A DNA stretch of 24,185 nt from Pseudomonadota bacterium (lineage in GTDB: Bacteria > Pseudomonadota > Alphaproteobacteria > Rhizobiales > Beijerinckiaceae). Position numbers and translations under genes: made by a program. Below the pieces are notes generated by a model. That model was not told the DNA's origin and did no database searches. It saw nothing but the letters and a program-made list of their open reading frames with translations. The DNA lies in NCBI GenBank assembly GCA_023423995.1, contig JAFAEL010000109.1, forward strand, positions 1 through 24,185, in the 5' to 3' direction. Shown here one piece after another: positions 16,896 through 24,185 of this stretch. How positions within the stretch are numbered: the stretch's first letter is position 1; the number at the start of each line of letters is the position of its first letter.

Positions 16896-17482
16896 GTAAC
16901 CGCCTCATAAGCCCGCAACCAAATGCGTGTTGAGGCGAGTTTGACCAAAGCGAGATAGTTCGTGGCCTGCATTCCGTAACGGGTCGCGATGGCTCTGAAG
17001 GGCTTGAGCTTGTTGAAGAAGCGTTCGACAAGGTTCCTGTAGCGGTACAGGAAGGGGCTCAAGGCGGGCATGTTCACGCGCCGGGACATCGGCCCGATGT
17101 TGGCCTAGGCATCCTGGGCGGTCATCGTCTGGCGGAGCGCGTCGGCGTCGTCGGCGAGGTCGGCTATGAGGATCTGGCCGGGACCGAGGTCGGCGAGCAT
17201 GCCGGCGGCGCTCTGGCCGTCATGCGCCTGGCCTTCCGTGAGCTTCAGCCCGACCGGCAGGCCGTTCGCGTCGACGAGCGCGTGGATCTTGGTCGTCAGC
17301 CCGCCGCGCGAGCGCCCCATGCACTCGGATCGAGCGCCGTCCCGAGCGGCGGCAGGCGTGGCGTGCGGGCCCCTTTTTTGACGTCGCCACCGTGCTGGTG
17401 GACCCGGATCGAGGAGGAATCGACCATCTGCAGGTCGCCGTCATAGGCCCGCGATACGGCCTCCAAGATGCGATCCCACCCA
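16892..17482 (-). mobile_element. Truncated IS5-family (IS427-like) insertion sequence remnant
   Basis: The region encodes about the last two thirds of an IS5-family transposase on the minus strand. Its 3' end abuts the LysR stop codon. Its 5' side is lost: homology stops near 17482 and is directly joined to the remnant of a cation transporter. I could not identify convincing terminal inverted repeats or a target duplication, so the exact ends are uncertain. Confidence 0.75.
16892..17482 (-). pseudogene. IS5-family transposase pseudogene (5'-truncated, frameshift, amber codon)
   Basis: Read on the minus strand, the sequence gives the familiar IS5/IS427 series: WDRILEAVSRAYDGDLQMVD (first catalytic Asp), SSSIRVHQHGGDVKKG, MGRSRGGLTTKIHALVDANG, QILIADLADDADALRQ, then NRVNMP-like SRRVNMPALSPFLYRYRNLV and ERFFNKLKPFRAIATRY to the end. 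Two lesions split it. One base appears missing in the A6G4 run (about 17367-17378), which shifts the frame before MGRSRGG. A TAG at 17105-17107 stands where relatives have the Trp codon of the segment G-A-W-A-N-I. The N-terminal third is deleted. No active transposase can be made. Confidence 0.8.
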
Positions 17483-17652
17483 CTCGCCGCGGCCCTGGGC
17501 GTCTGGGCACCTCAACGGCCTGGCCGGACCTCGTCGTCGCCGCGGTGATGGCGGGCATCTTCCTGTCGTCGTCGATGCAGATCCTTCGGCAGGCCTGGGC
17601 AGAGCGGCAGGAGAGCAATCCTGCCGAATACGCCGGCCACGCGCGCACCTGA
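17482..17652 (+). pseudogene. 3' remnant of a cation-diffusion-facilitator (CzcD-like) transporter gene
   Basis: On the plus strand, 17503-17652 reads GTSTAWPDLVVAAVMAGIFL then SSSMQILRQAWAERQ and a short hydrophilic end. This matches the last transmembrane helix and C-terminus of CDF/CzcD-like cation transporters, where TAWPDLIVAxIMA is a common pattern. Just upstream, LAAALGV appears in a different frame (17482-17502), consistent with a small indel near 17503. Everything before that is replaced by the transposase remnant, so most of the gene is lost. Recognition rests on this short stretch. Confidence 0.55.
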
Positions 17653-17970
17653 CGGACGGCTCGAGCCCCGGCGGGACGGAGGATCGCCTCACGCACGTCG
17701 TTGTGCCGAGACACGCCCGCGCCGTCCCAACCTCCGTCAAGGGAAACGGCTCAGCCTCCGCCGCCCACCGCGAACGACAGCCTCGGCCCGCCAACTTGTG
17801 CTGAATGTCGGCCGGAACAGCGGCCATGGCAGTACCACGCGCCCGTGTCACGGGATCTCGGCGGCTGCGCCATGGATATGGTGGTGTTTGCCTCTCCTGT
17901 GTACCAGGGCGAGAGGCGTAACCCTTTGAAATCCCGCTTATCTTTGCGGCTCAACCACTTAGAGAGTGGT
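17653..17970. other. 318-nt non-coding stretch downstream of tRNA-Leu
   Basis: No supported gene. The tRNA-proximal part holds three successive small inverted repeats: GCCTCTC/GAGAGGC (17890-17896 and 17911-17917), CCGC/GCGG (17934-17937 and 17946-17949) and AACCACT/AGTGGTT (17953-17959 and 17965-17971). The rest is GC-rich with open but unrecognisable frames on both strands. Confidence 0.5.
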
Positions 17971-17971
17971 T
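17953..17971 (-). terminator. Hairpin directly after tRNA-Leu
   Basis: AACCACT and AGTGGTT form a perfect 7-bp stem with a 5-nt loop, starting at the last base of the encoded CCA end. It lies exactly where the tRNA precursor would be trimmed or terminated, but no T-run follows. Confidence 0.4.
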
Positions 17972-18055
17972 GGTGCCCAGGAGAGGACTCGAACCTCCAC
18001 GGCTTGCACCACTGGTACCTGAAACCAGCGCGTCTACCAATTCCGCCACCTGGGC
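17971..18055 (-). tRNA. tRNA-Leu (anticodon CAG)
   Basis: Minus-strand cloverleaf of 85 nt including an encoded CCA end. The acceptor stem GCCCAGG (18049-18055) pairs with CCTGGGC, followed by A and CCA. The D-arm has GGCGGAATTGGTAGACGCG, typical of leucine tRNAs. The anticodon stem CTGGT/ACCAG encloses loop TTCAGGT with anticodon CAG (bases 18019-18021 on the plus strand). A long variable arm and a T-arm with TTCGAGT follow. All features match a class II tRNA-Leu reading CUG. Confidence 0.95.
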
Positions 18056-18178
18056 TTGCCGCCGAAGCGACTTGGTCCGTTTACGGGCCGAGGTGGCGGG
18101 CGTCAATGGGCCATCGAGCGCTGCACAACGCGATCTTCAGGGTTCGAGGACGCCGGCGTGCAAAGCCAAGGCAGTGCT

Positions 18179-18206
18179 GGAACGTTCCGTTTCGAACGGG
18201 CGTTGC
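18179..18206 (+). promoter_or_regulatory. Putative EcfG/RpoE2 (general stress sigma) promoter
   Basis: GGAAC (18179-18183), a 17-nt spacer, then CGTTGC (18201-18206). This matches the alphaproteobacterial general-stress consensus GGAAC-N16/17-CGTT. The predicted start point falls about 25-30 nt before the ATG of the small periplasmic protein gene, in the right orientation. Confidence 0.65.
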
Positions 18207-18239
18207 AGAGCCGTGTACATTCAACCCCGGAGAGATCCG

Positions 18240-18482
18240 ATGAAAGCGGTGACCCTTGCGCTGGCGGCGGCCCTGATCGGCTCGGCTGCCCATGCCCAGA
18301 CCACGACGATCGTTCGCGAGAAGCCTGCTGACGAGACGACCGTCATCAAGCGGGAGACGATGGGCGGGACCGTCGTGAAGAAGAAGGTCGAGTCGACCGG
18401 AAGCGTAGGCTGCGAGACGAAATCCGTGACCCGGACCAATGACATGGGTGACACGGTCAAGAAGACCAAGACGGATTGCTGA
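18240..18482 (+). CDS. Small exported hypothetical protein
   Basis: 80-aa protein with a clear signal peptide (MKAVTLALAAALIGSAAHAQ) and a mature part of only ~60 residues rich in Thr, Lys, Glu and Val. The mature part looks like two imperfect ~18-residue repeats: TTVIKRETMGGTVVKKKVE and KSVTRTNDMGDTVKKTKTD. Two cysteines (58 and 80, the last residue) could form a disulfide. ATG 18240 follows GGAGAG. An EcfG-type promoter lies just upstream and a strong intrinsic terminator just downstream, so this is a complete single-gene transcription unit, presumably stress-induced. No family name recognised. Confidence 0.85.
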   Translation: MKAVTLALAAALIGSAAHAQTTTIVREKPADETTVIKRETMGGTVVKKKVESTGSVGCETKSVTRTNDMGDTVKKTKTDC

Positions 18483-18493
18483 GACCGGTGCGA

Positions 18494-18523
18494 GAGGCCC
18501 GGCACCGTCCGGGCCTCTTTTTT
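18494..18523 (+). terminator. Strong intrinsic (rho-independent) terminator
   Basis: GAGGCCCGG (18494-18502) pairs perfectly with CCGGGCCTC (18509-18517) around a 6-nt loop and is followed by six T. It ends the small exported protein gene, 11 nt after its stop. Confidence 0.92.
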
Positions 18524-18552
18524 CGGCGTCAATGCAGCGAGGCAGCTCGCTC

Positions 18553-18930
18553 TTACGCCGCCTGCCGGGGCCAGAATAGCCAGGCCAGCGCGGCCGCTGC
18601 CGCGATCCATCCCAGAATGACCAGCGCGATGCCCAGCCGGCTCGCAGGGCGCTCGCGGAGGGCGGCCTCCGCCCGGAACTCGCGCATCAACTCGTCGGGA
18701 ATAAGCCTGATCGCGAGGAGGATGCCGAGCGGGACGAGGATGAGATCGTCGAGGTAGCCGAGGACCGGGATGAAGTCCGGAATAAGGTCGACCGGGCTGA
18801 GCGCATAAGCGGCCACCAGGCCAGCGACGGCCTTCGCGTGCCAGGGAACGCGCGGGTCGCGGGCCGCGAGCCAGAGCGCCACGACATCCCGCTTGAGCGC
18901 TCGCGCCCATCGCCTGAGGGGCGAGAGCAT
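18553..18930 (-). CDS. DUF1232 (YkvA-like) membrane protein
   Basis: 125-aa protein with the DUF1232 core around residues 28-75: PWHAKAVAGLVAAYALSPVD followed by LIPDFIPVLGYLDDL. A second hydrophobic helix sits at the C-terminus (about 99-120, GIALVILGWIAAAAALAWLF). The family has no established biochemical function. It lies 30 nt downstream of the DUF6494 gene on the same strand and is probably the last gene of the MoxR group. Confidence 0.85.
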   Translation of the reverse strand: MLSPLRRWARALKRDVVALWLAARDPRVPWHAKAVAGLVAAYALSPVDLIPDFIPVLGYLDDLILVPLGILLAIRLIPDELMREFRAEAALRERPASRLGIALVILGWIAAAAALAWLFWPRQAA

Positions 18931-18960
18931 CGCCCGCCCGCTGAGGTCTCCGAGGCGAGG

Positions 18961-19151
18961 CTAGTCGAGTTCGATCGTGTCCTCGACGACGTGGTCGAGC
19001 GGCACGTCCTCGGAGGTGAGCACCATCTTGACCCGGATGGTGCGGCCAGAGGCGCCGCTCTCGCGCACGGCCTTCTCGATCTCGCGCTGCGACGTCACGC
19101 CGACCTGCTTGAGGAACTTGCGCAGCTCGATGTTGAAGCGATCCTCATCCA

Positions 19152-19155
<4 letters not shown>
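18961..19155 (-). CDS. DUF6494 family small protein
   Basis: 64-aa soluble protein starting MMDEDRFNIELRKFLKQVGV and ending in VVEDTIELD, the pattern of the DUF6494 family of unknown function. The first ATG (19153-19155) overlaps the stop of the MoxR gene as ATGA, giving strong translational coupling. The longer frame that runs to 19698 is the reverse-phase shadow of the ATPase gene and is rejected. Its tight coupling to the ATPase suggests the two proteins act together. Confidence 0.85.
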
Positions 19156-19997
<842 letters not shown>

Positions 19998-20149
19998 GCC
20001 TGATCCATCTGAGCCGGGGCTGGTCATAGGCAACGCGGAGGAGCCGAACAAGGCTGCAGCAGACTGGGACAATGTTGCGCTGCGGCGGGTGAAACCGGCG
20101 CGGCGGGCTCGGTGTTTGCACGGCATTAGTCATTCCAGGACATTGCTCC

Positions 20150-20680
20150 ATGACCCGCTGGCTTCGCATGCTGGCCCTTGTCGCCGGCCTGATCCCCCTC
20201 GGCGCCCTGGCTCAGCAGGAGCATCCGCTCCCCGACGAGAATTCCCCGACCGGGGCCCTGCAGTATGACGCGCCCGTCGCCGCTCAGACGCCCGACAAGC
20301 CGCTCATCCCGAGCTTCCAGCGGAAGCCCAACCGCGCTGGTGGGCCGGCCAACGAGCTCAACACGGGCGATTACCGGGCTCGCGAGCAGCTCCCGGGCGG
20401 CGACGTCGCGGCGGCCGTGACCGGTGCGGATCTGTTCCACGGCAATTTCTGCGGCCGCGGCAACCGCGGGGACGAGCTCGTATCGACGGATCCCCTGGAT
20501 GAGGTCTGCAAGCGGCACGACGCGTGCTTCGATCGGACCAACCGGTCCTGCGGCTGCAACGAGGAGCTTCGGCAGGAAGCCTACCGCGTCTCCGAGCTGA
20601 AGACTGTCTCGCGAGAGCTGCGGGCGAGGGCTGCGAGCATCGTGCAGGCCGCCCCCGCCATCCCCTGCCGCGCTCCTTGA
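20150..20680 (+). CDS. Exported phospholipase A2-like protein
   Basis: 176-aa protein with a signal peptide (MTRWLRMLALVAGLIPLGALAQ), a proline-rich spacer, and a C-terminal prokaryotic phospholipase-A2-like domain from about residue 95. The domain shows a calcium-loop-like FCGRGN (100-105), the catalytic VCKRHDACFD with His123-Asp124, and paired cysteines (101, 120, 126, 134, 136) for disulfides. It would hydrolyse the sn-2 ester of phospholipids in the periplasm or outside. Cys134-x-Cys136 (CGC) followed by NEEL resembles the family's second helix. It is divergent from the MoxR gene, with 152 nt between. Activity is inferred from motifs only. Confidence 0.82.
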   Translation: MTRWLRMLALVAGLIPLGALAQQEHPLPDENSPTGALQYDAPVAAQTPDKPLIPSFQRKPNRAGGPANELNTGDYRAREQLPGGDVAAAVTGADLFHGNFCGRGNRGDELVSTDPLDEVCKRHDACFDRTNRSCGCNEELRQEAYRVSELKTVSRELRARAASIVQAAPAIPCRAP

Positions 20681-20683
20681 CAG

Positions 20684-20827
20684 ATGCAGGACCCGCGAGA
20701 CTTCGCCCGGCCGAACCGGGAGCTCGGATCGGGGAATTGGAACGTCGACCCCGACTTCCCGGCGAGTGACAGCTCGGCCTGGCTCGTGCCAGGATCCCGG
20801 AAAATACCCCGGGGACGAAATGCCTGA
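20684..20827 (+). CDS. Possible 47-aa small protein between the PLA2-like and enolase-superfamily genes
   Basis: ATG 20684 lies 3 nt after the PLA2-like stop, and the frame runs to TGA 20825-20827, overlapping the next gene's start by 8 nt. The product begins MQDPRDFARPNRELGSGNWN and is polar and Asp/Asn/Pro-rich, with no signal peptide. Codon third positions are mostly G/C over the first ~35 codons, as in real genes here, but no ribosome-binding site or known family is visible. It could be translated by coupling to the PLA2-like gene, or be chance. Confidence 0.25.
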   Translation: MQDPRDFARPNRELGSGNWNVDPDFPASDSSAWLVPGSRKIPRGRNA

Positions 20828-21908
20828 GCTGACCTCAATCGAGCCTGGATTCTATCGGATCCCGCTTCCGGAGGTCCTGACGGACTCCACCCACGGCGAG
20901 ATGAAGGCTTTCGAGCTGAACACCGTCCGGGTGCGGGATGCGGACGGGGCCGAGGGCGTGGGCTACACCTTCACGGTCGGCCGGAACGGCGGCGCGATCG
21001 ATGCCGTGCTCCGGCGCGAGATCGTGGAGCTGGCGCTCGGCGAGGACGCCGACGCGATCGAGCGGCTTTGGCACAAGATCTGGTGGGCGACCCATTACGG
21101 CGGCCGGGGCGGGCCGACCGTCCTGGCCCTCTCGGCCTTCGACACTGCGCTGTGGGACCTGAAGGCACGGCGCGCCGGCCTGCCGCTCTGGAAACTGCTC
21201 GGCGGCTTCGACCCCAAGGTTCCCGTCTATGCCGGCGGCATCGACCTCGACCTGCCGCTCGATGCCCTGCTGCGGCAGACCGATGGCAACCTCGCCAAGG
21301 GGTTTCGCGCCATCAAGATGAAGGTCGGGCGCAAGAACCTGCACGAGGACGTCGAGCGGGTCGCGGCGATGCGGGAGCATCTCGGCCGCGGCTTTCCGCT
21401 CATGGCCGACGCCAACATGAAGTGGACGATCGACGAGGCGATCCGCGCGGCGCGGGCGCTGCAGGAGCATGAACTGGTCTGGCTCGAGGAGCCGACCATC
21501 CCGGACGATCCCGCAGGGCATGCCCGGATCCTACGGGAGGGCGGGGTGCCGATTGCGGCCGGCGAGAACCTGCGGACTTTGTGGGAGTTCCGCAGCTACG
21601 TGGGCGCGGGTGCGGTCAGCTTCCCCGAGCCGGACGTGACCAATTGCGGCGGCGTCACACCCTTCATGAAGATCGCGCACCTCGCGGAGGCCTTCAACCT
21701 GCCGGTCACCAGCCACGGCGCGCACGACGTCACGGTACATCTCCTCGCAGCCTGCCCGAACCGCTCGTATCTCGAGGCGCACGGCTTCGGGCTCGACCGC
21801 TACATCGCCGAGCCGCTGGCGATCCGGGACGGGTTCGCGCTCGTTCCCGATCGACCTGGGCATGGTATCGCGTTCGACTGGGCGGCTCTGGACAAGATCA
21901 GGAGCTGA
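20820..21908 (+). CDS. Mandelate racemase/muconate lactonizing enzyme family protein (enolase superfamily)
   Basis: 362-aa enolase-superfamily enzyme that abstracts the alpha-proton of a carboxylate substrate with Mg2+. ATG 20820 follows GGGGACGAA; an in-frame ATG at 20766 has no support. Residues match mandelate racemase at a constant offset of two: KMK (Lys166, Lys168), metal ligands Asp197 (ADAN), Glu223 (LEEP) and Glu249 (GEN), and the Asp272-His299 dyad (EPDVTNCGG, TSHG). KxK plus His-Asp places it in the mandelate racemase subgroup, which includes many acid-sugar dehydratases. A sugar-type ABC importer follows 107 nt downstream, so uptake and breakdown of a sugar acid or similar compound is plausible but not proven. 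Confidence 0.9.
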   Translation: MPELTSIEPGFYRIPLPEVLTDSTHGEMKAFELNTVRVRDADGAEGVGYTFTVGRNGGAIDAVLRREIVELALGEDADAIERLWHKIWWATHYGGRGGPTVLALSAFDTALWDLKARRAGLPLWKLLGGFDPKVPVYAGGIDLDLPLDALLRQTDGNLAKGFRAIKMKVGRKNLHEDVERVAAMREHLGRGFPLMADANMKWTIDEAIRAARALQEHELVWLEEPTIPDDPAGHARILREGGVPIAAGENLRTLWEFRSYVGAGAVSFPEPDVTNCGGVTPFMKIAHLAEAFNLPVTSHGAHDVTVHLLAACPNRSYLEAHGFGLDRYIAEPLAIRDGFALVPDRPGHGIAFDWAALDKIRS

Positions 21909-22015
21909 ATCGACGGCCCCGGCAGCCGGCCTTCGTCGCATTGCGCTCGCCCTGCATCCCGTGCTGAACTCTGCCTAATCGCCCGATCAACGAGGCGATC
22001 CAAGGGAGGACTTCG

Positions 22016-23389
22016 ATGAGGCTAGGGATCGTCCGGGCATTGTCGCTCGGCTTGGCTGTTTCCACTGCGCTGCCGGCTCTCGCGCAGGAGAAGCTGACCG
22101 TCTGGTTCAGCAAGGGCTTCTACCGGTCCGAGGACGAGTCGCTCTGGGCCACCATCAAGAAGTTCGAGGACAAGACCGGCATCAAGGTCGAGCTGTCGCA
22201 ATACGCCATCCAGGACATGATCCCGAAGACGGTGGCGGCCCTCGATTCCGGCTCGCCGCCGGACGTCGGCTATGCCGACACCTACAACAACCAGGCCGCC
22301 GGCAAATGGGCTTTCGAGGGCAAGCTCGAGGACCTAACCGACATCCTTCAGCCGATGATGTCGCGGTTCGCGCCGCAGACCGTCGAGCACATGCACCTCT
22401 ACAACGACCAGGCGAAGAAGAAGGGCTATTATGGCTTCCCGATGAAGCGGCAGACGCTGCACACGGAAATCTGGGGCGACATGCTCGAGAAGGCCGGGTT
22501 CAAGCAGAGCGATATCCCGACGAACTGGGCCGAGTACTGGTCCTTCTGGTGCGACAAGGTCCAGCCGGCCTATCGCAAGGCGTCGGGTTCCCGCGTCTAC
22601 GGTATCGGCGCGCCGATGGGCGTGGAATCCACCGACAGCTTCCAGTCGTTCTATGCCTTCATGGACGCCTACGACGTGAAGCTTGTCGACAATGACGGGA
22701 AGCTCCTCGTCGACGACCCGAAGGTCCGCGAGGGCCTCGTCAAAGCGCTGAAGGACTATACGGACCCTTATGTGAAGGGCTGCGTACCTCCCTCCGCAAC
22801 GACGTGGAAGGACCCCGACAACAACGTCGCCTTCCATAACAAGACGACGGTGATGACGCACAACTTCACCATCTCGATCGCCGCGAAGTGGTACGAGGAC
22901 AGCGTCAATCCGAGCGCGACGCCCGAGCAGCGCGAGGCCGCCAAGAAGGCCTACGAGGAGACCATCATCACGGCGCCGTTCCCGAACCGGCCGGACGGCA
23001 AGCCGATGACGTACAGGGCCGACGTCAAGCACGGGGTCGTGTTCGCGGGCGCCAAGAACAAGGCTGCCGCGAAGGAGTTCGTGAAGTTCATCATGGAGGA
23101 GGAAAACCTCCGGCCCTACATCGAAGGCGCGCTGGGCCGCTGGTTCCCCGTCACGAAGGACAGCATCGAGAGCCCGTTCTGGCAGGCCGACAAGCACCGC
23201 AAGGCCGTCTACAACCAGTTCAAGTCGGGCACGGACTCGTTCGACTACGTGAAGAACTATAAGTTCACGCAGCTGAACAACGAAAACGTCTTCGCCAAGG
23301 CGATGAACCGGGTGGTCAGTGAGAAGGTCCCGGTCGAGAAGGCGGCGGACGAGATGCTCGCCCGCATCAAGCAGGTTGCGGGTCAGTAG
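22016..23389 (+). CDS. ABC transporter substrate-binding protein (sugar-type, family 1)
   Basis: 457-aa periplasmic binding protein of a CUT1-like ABC importer. A signal peptide (MRLGIVRALSLGLAVSTALP, cleaved after ALA near residue 23) precedes the mature QEKLTVWFSKGF. The N-terminal lobe has the usual KFEDKTGIKVEL and DSGSPPDVGYAD segments, and the C-terminal region has AAAKEFVKFIMEEENL. ATG 22016 follows GGGAGGA. The permease gene follows after 101 nt containing two hairpins. The ligand is probably a sugar, polyol or sugar derivative given the neighbouring enolase-superfamily enzyme. Confidence 0.93.
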   Translation: MRLGIVRALSLGLAVSTALPALAQEKLTVWFSKGFYRSEDESLWATIKKFEDKTGIKVELSQYAIQDMIPKTVAALDSGSPPDVGYADTYNNQAAGKWAFEGKLEDLTDILQPMMSRFAPQTVEHMHLYNDQAKKKGYYGFPMKRQTLHTEIWGDMLEKAGFKQSDIPTNWAEYWSFWCDKVQPAYRKASGSRVYGIGAPMGVESTDSFQSFYAFMDAYDVKLVDNDGKLLVDDPKVREGLVKALKDYTDPYVKGCVPPSATTWKDPDNNVAFHNKTTVMTHNFTISIAAKWYEDSVNPSATPEQREAAKKAYEETIITAPFPNRPDGKPMTYRADVKHGVVFAGAKNKAAAKEFVKFIMEEENLRPYIEGALGRWFPVTKDSIESPFWQADKHRKAVYNQFKSGTDSFDYVKNYKFTQLNNENVFAKAMNRVVSEKVPVEKAADEMLARIKQVAGQ

Positions 23390-23412
23390 CGCCCGCAAGA
23401 GGTCCAGCCTCG

Positions 23413-23464
23413 TACCGGCAAGCCGGTATCGGCCGACACCCTGGGCCCCGGCTCCAGCCGGGGC
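23413..23464 (+). repeat. Two tandem hairpins between binding-protein and permease genes
   Basis: First hairpin: TACCGGC/GCCGGTA (23413-23419 and 23422-23428) with a 2-nt gap. Second: GCCCCGGCT/AGCCGGGGC (23445-23453 and 23456-23464) with a 2-nt gap. No T-run follows either. Such REP-like intercistronic structures in ABC operons are known to stabilise the binding-protein part of the mRNA. Confidence 0.6.
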
Positions 23465-23490
23465 GAGCGGCACAGAGGGAGAAATGCCGA

Positions 23491-24185
23491 ATGTCGGCTA
23501 CGCTCGCCACGACGGTCGATCGCGCTGAACCGGCTCTTCCGCGCCGGCCCTTCCGCCTGACCCCCTGGCAGACCTGGGGCGCGATCCTGATTGCGCCCTA
23601 CCTGCTCGTGTTCCTGTTTTTCGTCGTCTACCCGGTCGGCTATGGACTCTGGCTCGCCCGGCATCCCTCGAGCTACGTCCACCTTGCGGCCGACCCGATC
23701 TTCGCCGGCACCGTCGTCAACACGCTCATCTTCCTGATCGTCGGGATCAACGTGAAGATGGCGATCGCGCTCTTCCTGTCGGGCTTCTTCACCTACGAGC
23801 GGTGGTGGATCCGCTTCCTTGCGGTCCTCTTCATCCTGCCCTGGGCCGTCCCGTCCATCCCGACCATCCTGTCCGTCCGCTTCATGCTGAACCCGGAATG
23901 GGGGATCGTGAACCAGACCATCTTCTCCCTCACGGCGGAGGATGGCCCGAACTGGCTGAACGATCCTCGGCTCGGGCTCACGCTCGCGATCGCCGTCCAC
24001 ATCTGGAAGTCGCTGCCGTTCTGGACGCTGATCCTTCTCGCCGGCCGCCTCTCGATCTCGTCCGACCTCTATGAAGCCGCATCGGTCGACGGCGCGACGG
24101 GATGGCAGAAATTCCGGCACGTCACCTGGCCGTCCATGCAGACGCTCTACGTGACCTGCACGATCCTCTCGATGATCTGGACGCT
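23491..24185 (+). CDS. Sugar-type ABC transporter permease, 3'-truncated by the window
   Basis: First inner-membrane subunit of the importer; 231 codons are visible before the window ends. ATG 23491 follows GAGGGA with a 10-nt spacer; the nearby ATG 23484 is out of frame. The protein has a cytoplasmic N-tail, a first helix TWGAILIAPYLLVFLFFVVY, and then further helices (VVNTLIFLIVGINVKMAIAL, FLAVLFILPWAVPSIPTIL). The EAA loop that contacts the ATPase is present (DLYEAASVDGATGWQKFRHV followed by TWP). The large periplasmic loop typical of MalF is absent. It belongs to the MalF/UgpA-like permease branch. Confidence 0.92.
   Translation, partial: MSATLATTVDRAEPALPRRPFRLTPWQTWGAILIAPYLLVFLFFVVYPVGYGLWLARHPSSYVHLAADPIFAGTVVNTLIFLIVGINVKMAIALFLSGFFTYERWWIRFLAVLFILPWAVPSIPTILSVRFMLNPEWGIVNQTIFSLTAEDGPNWLNDPRLGLTLAIAVHIWKSLPFWTLILLAGRLSISSDLYEAASVDGATGWQKFRHVTWPSMQTLYVTCTILSMIWT

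Noticed and set aside
17701..18243. 180-codon plus-strand frame across the tRNA-Leu gene
   Set aside because: It reads through the tRNA and its flanking hairpins and has no recognisable domain.

Overview
This is a GC-rich (codon third positions mostly G/C), gene-dense window from an alphaproteobacterium, most likely order Hyphomicrobiales and perhaps a Methylobacterium/Microvirga-like lineage. That placement is an inference from an Atu4866-family gene, an EcfG-type stress promoter, a DUF6494 gene, the IS5-family remnant and general style; no rRNA is present to confirm it.

Layout. (1) 1-2243: 3' end of a 2-oxoacid dehydrogenase E2 gene followed by its E3 (lipoamide dehydrogenase). (2) 2437-10042: an eight-gene plus-strand operon in which almost every junction is a stop/start overlap. 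It encodes an exported quinoprotein-dehydrogenase-like beta-propeller, a cytochrome c lipoprotein, caa3-type oxidase subunits II (with fused haem c), I and III, a small membrane protein, the copper-assembly protein CtaG and a membrane-anchored cytochrome c. A diheme cytochrome c gene (10044-11036, minus) converges on its end. (3) 11467-14170: an exported chorismate mutase, a DUF1269 membrane protein and a Tat-exported metallo-beta-lactamase-fold hydrolase, separated by unusually long non-coding gaps. (4) 14248-16895: a minus-strand SDR / exported carboxymuconolactone-decarboxylase-fold / Atu4866 operon with a divergent LysR regulator. (5) 16892-18055: a scar made of a decayed IS5-family transposase abutting the 3' remnant of a cation-efflux transporter, then tRNA-Leu(CAG). 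(6) 18240-20680: a small periplasmic protein with a good EcfG-type promoter and a strong terminator, a MoxR ATPase/DUF6494/DUF1232 group on the minus strand, and an exported phospholipase-A2-like protein. (7) 20820-24185: a mandelate-racemase-type enolase-superfamily enzyme and the start of a sugar-type ABC importer (binding protein, permease).

The most interesting part is region 2. The gene set looks like a short respiratory chain (dehydrogenase -> cytochrome c -> caa3 oxidase) made as one translationally coupled unit, but both end enzymes are atypical. Oxidase subunit I keeps all haem/copper ligands and the GHPEVY motif, yet the entry residues of both classical proton channels are replaced (Asp->Asn in D, Lys->Gln and Thr->Ala in K). 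The dehydrogenase-like protein keeps the vicinal Cys-Cys and propeller motifs but lacks the stacking Trp and the usual Ca-ligand Asn and HDEWD-type segments of methanol dehydrogenase. These comparisons were made by eye against remembered family sequences and need a real alignment.
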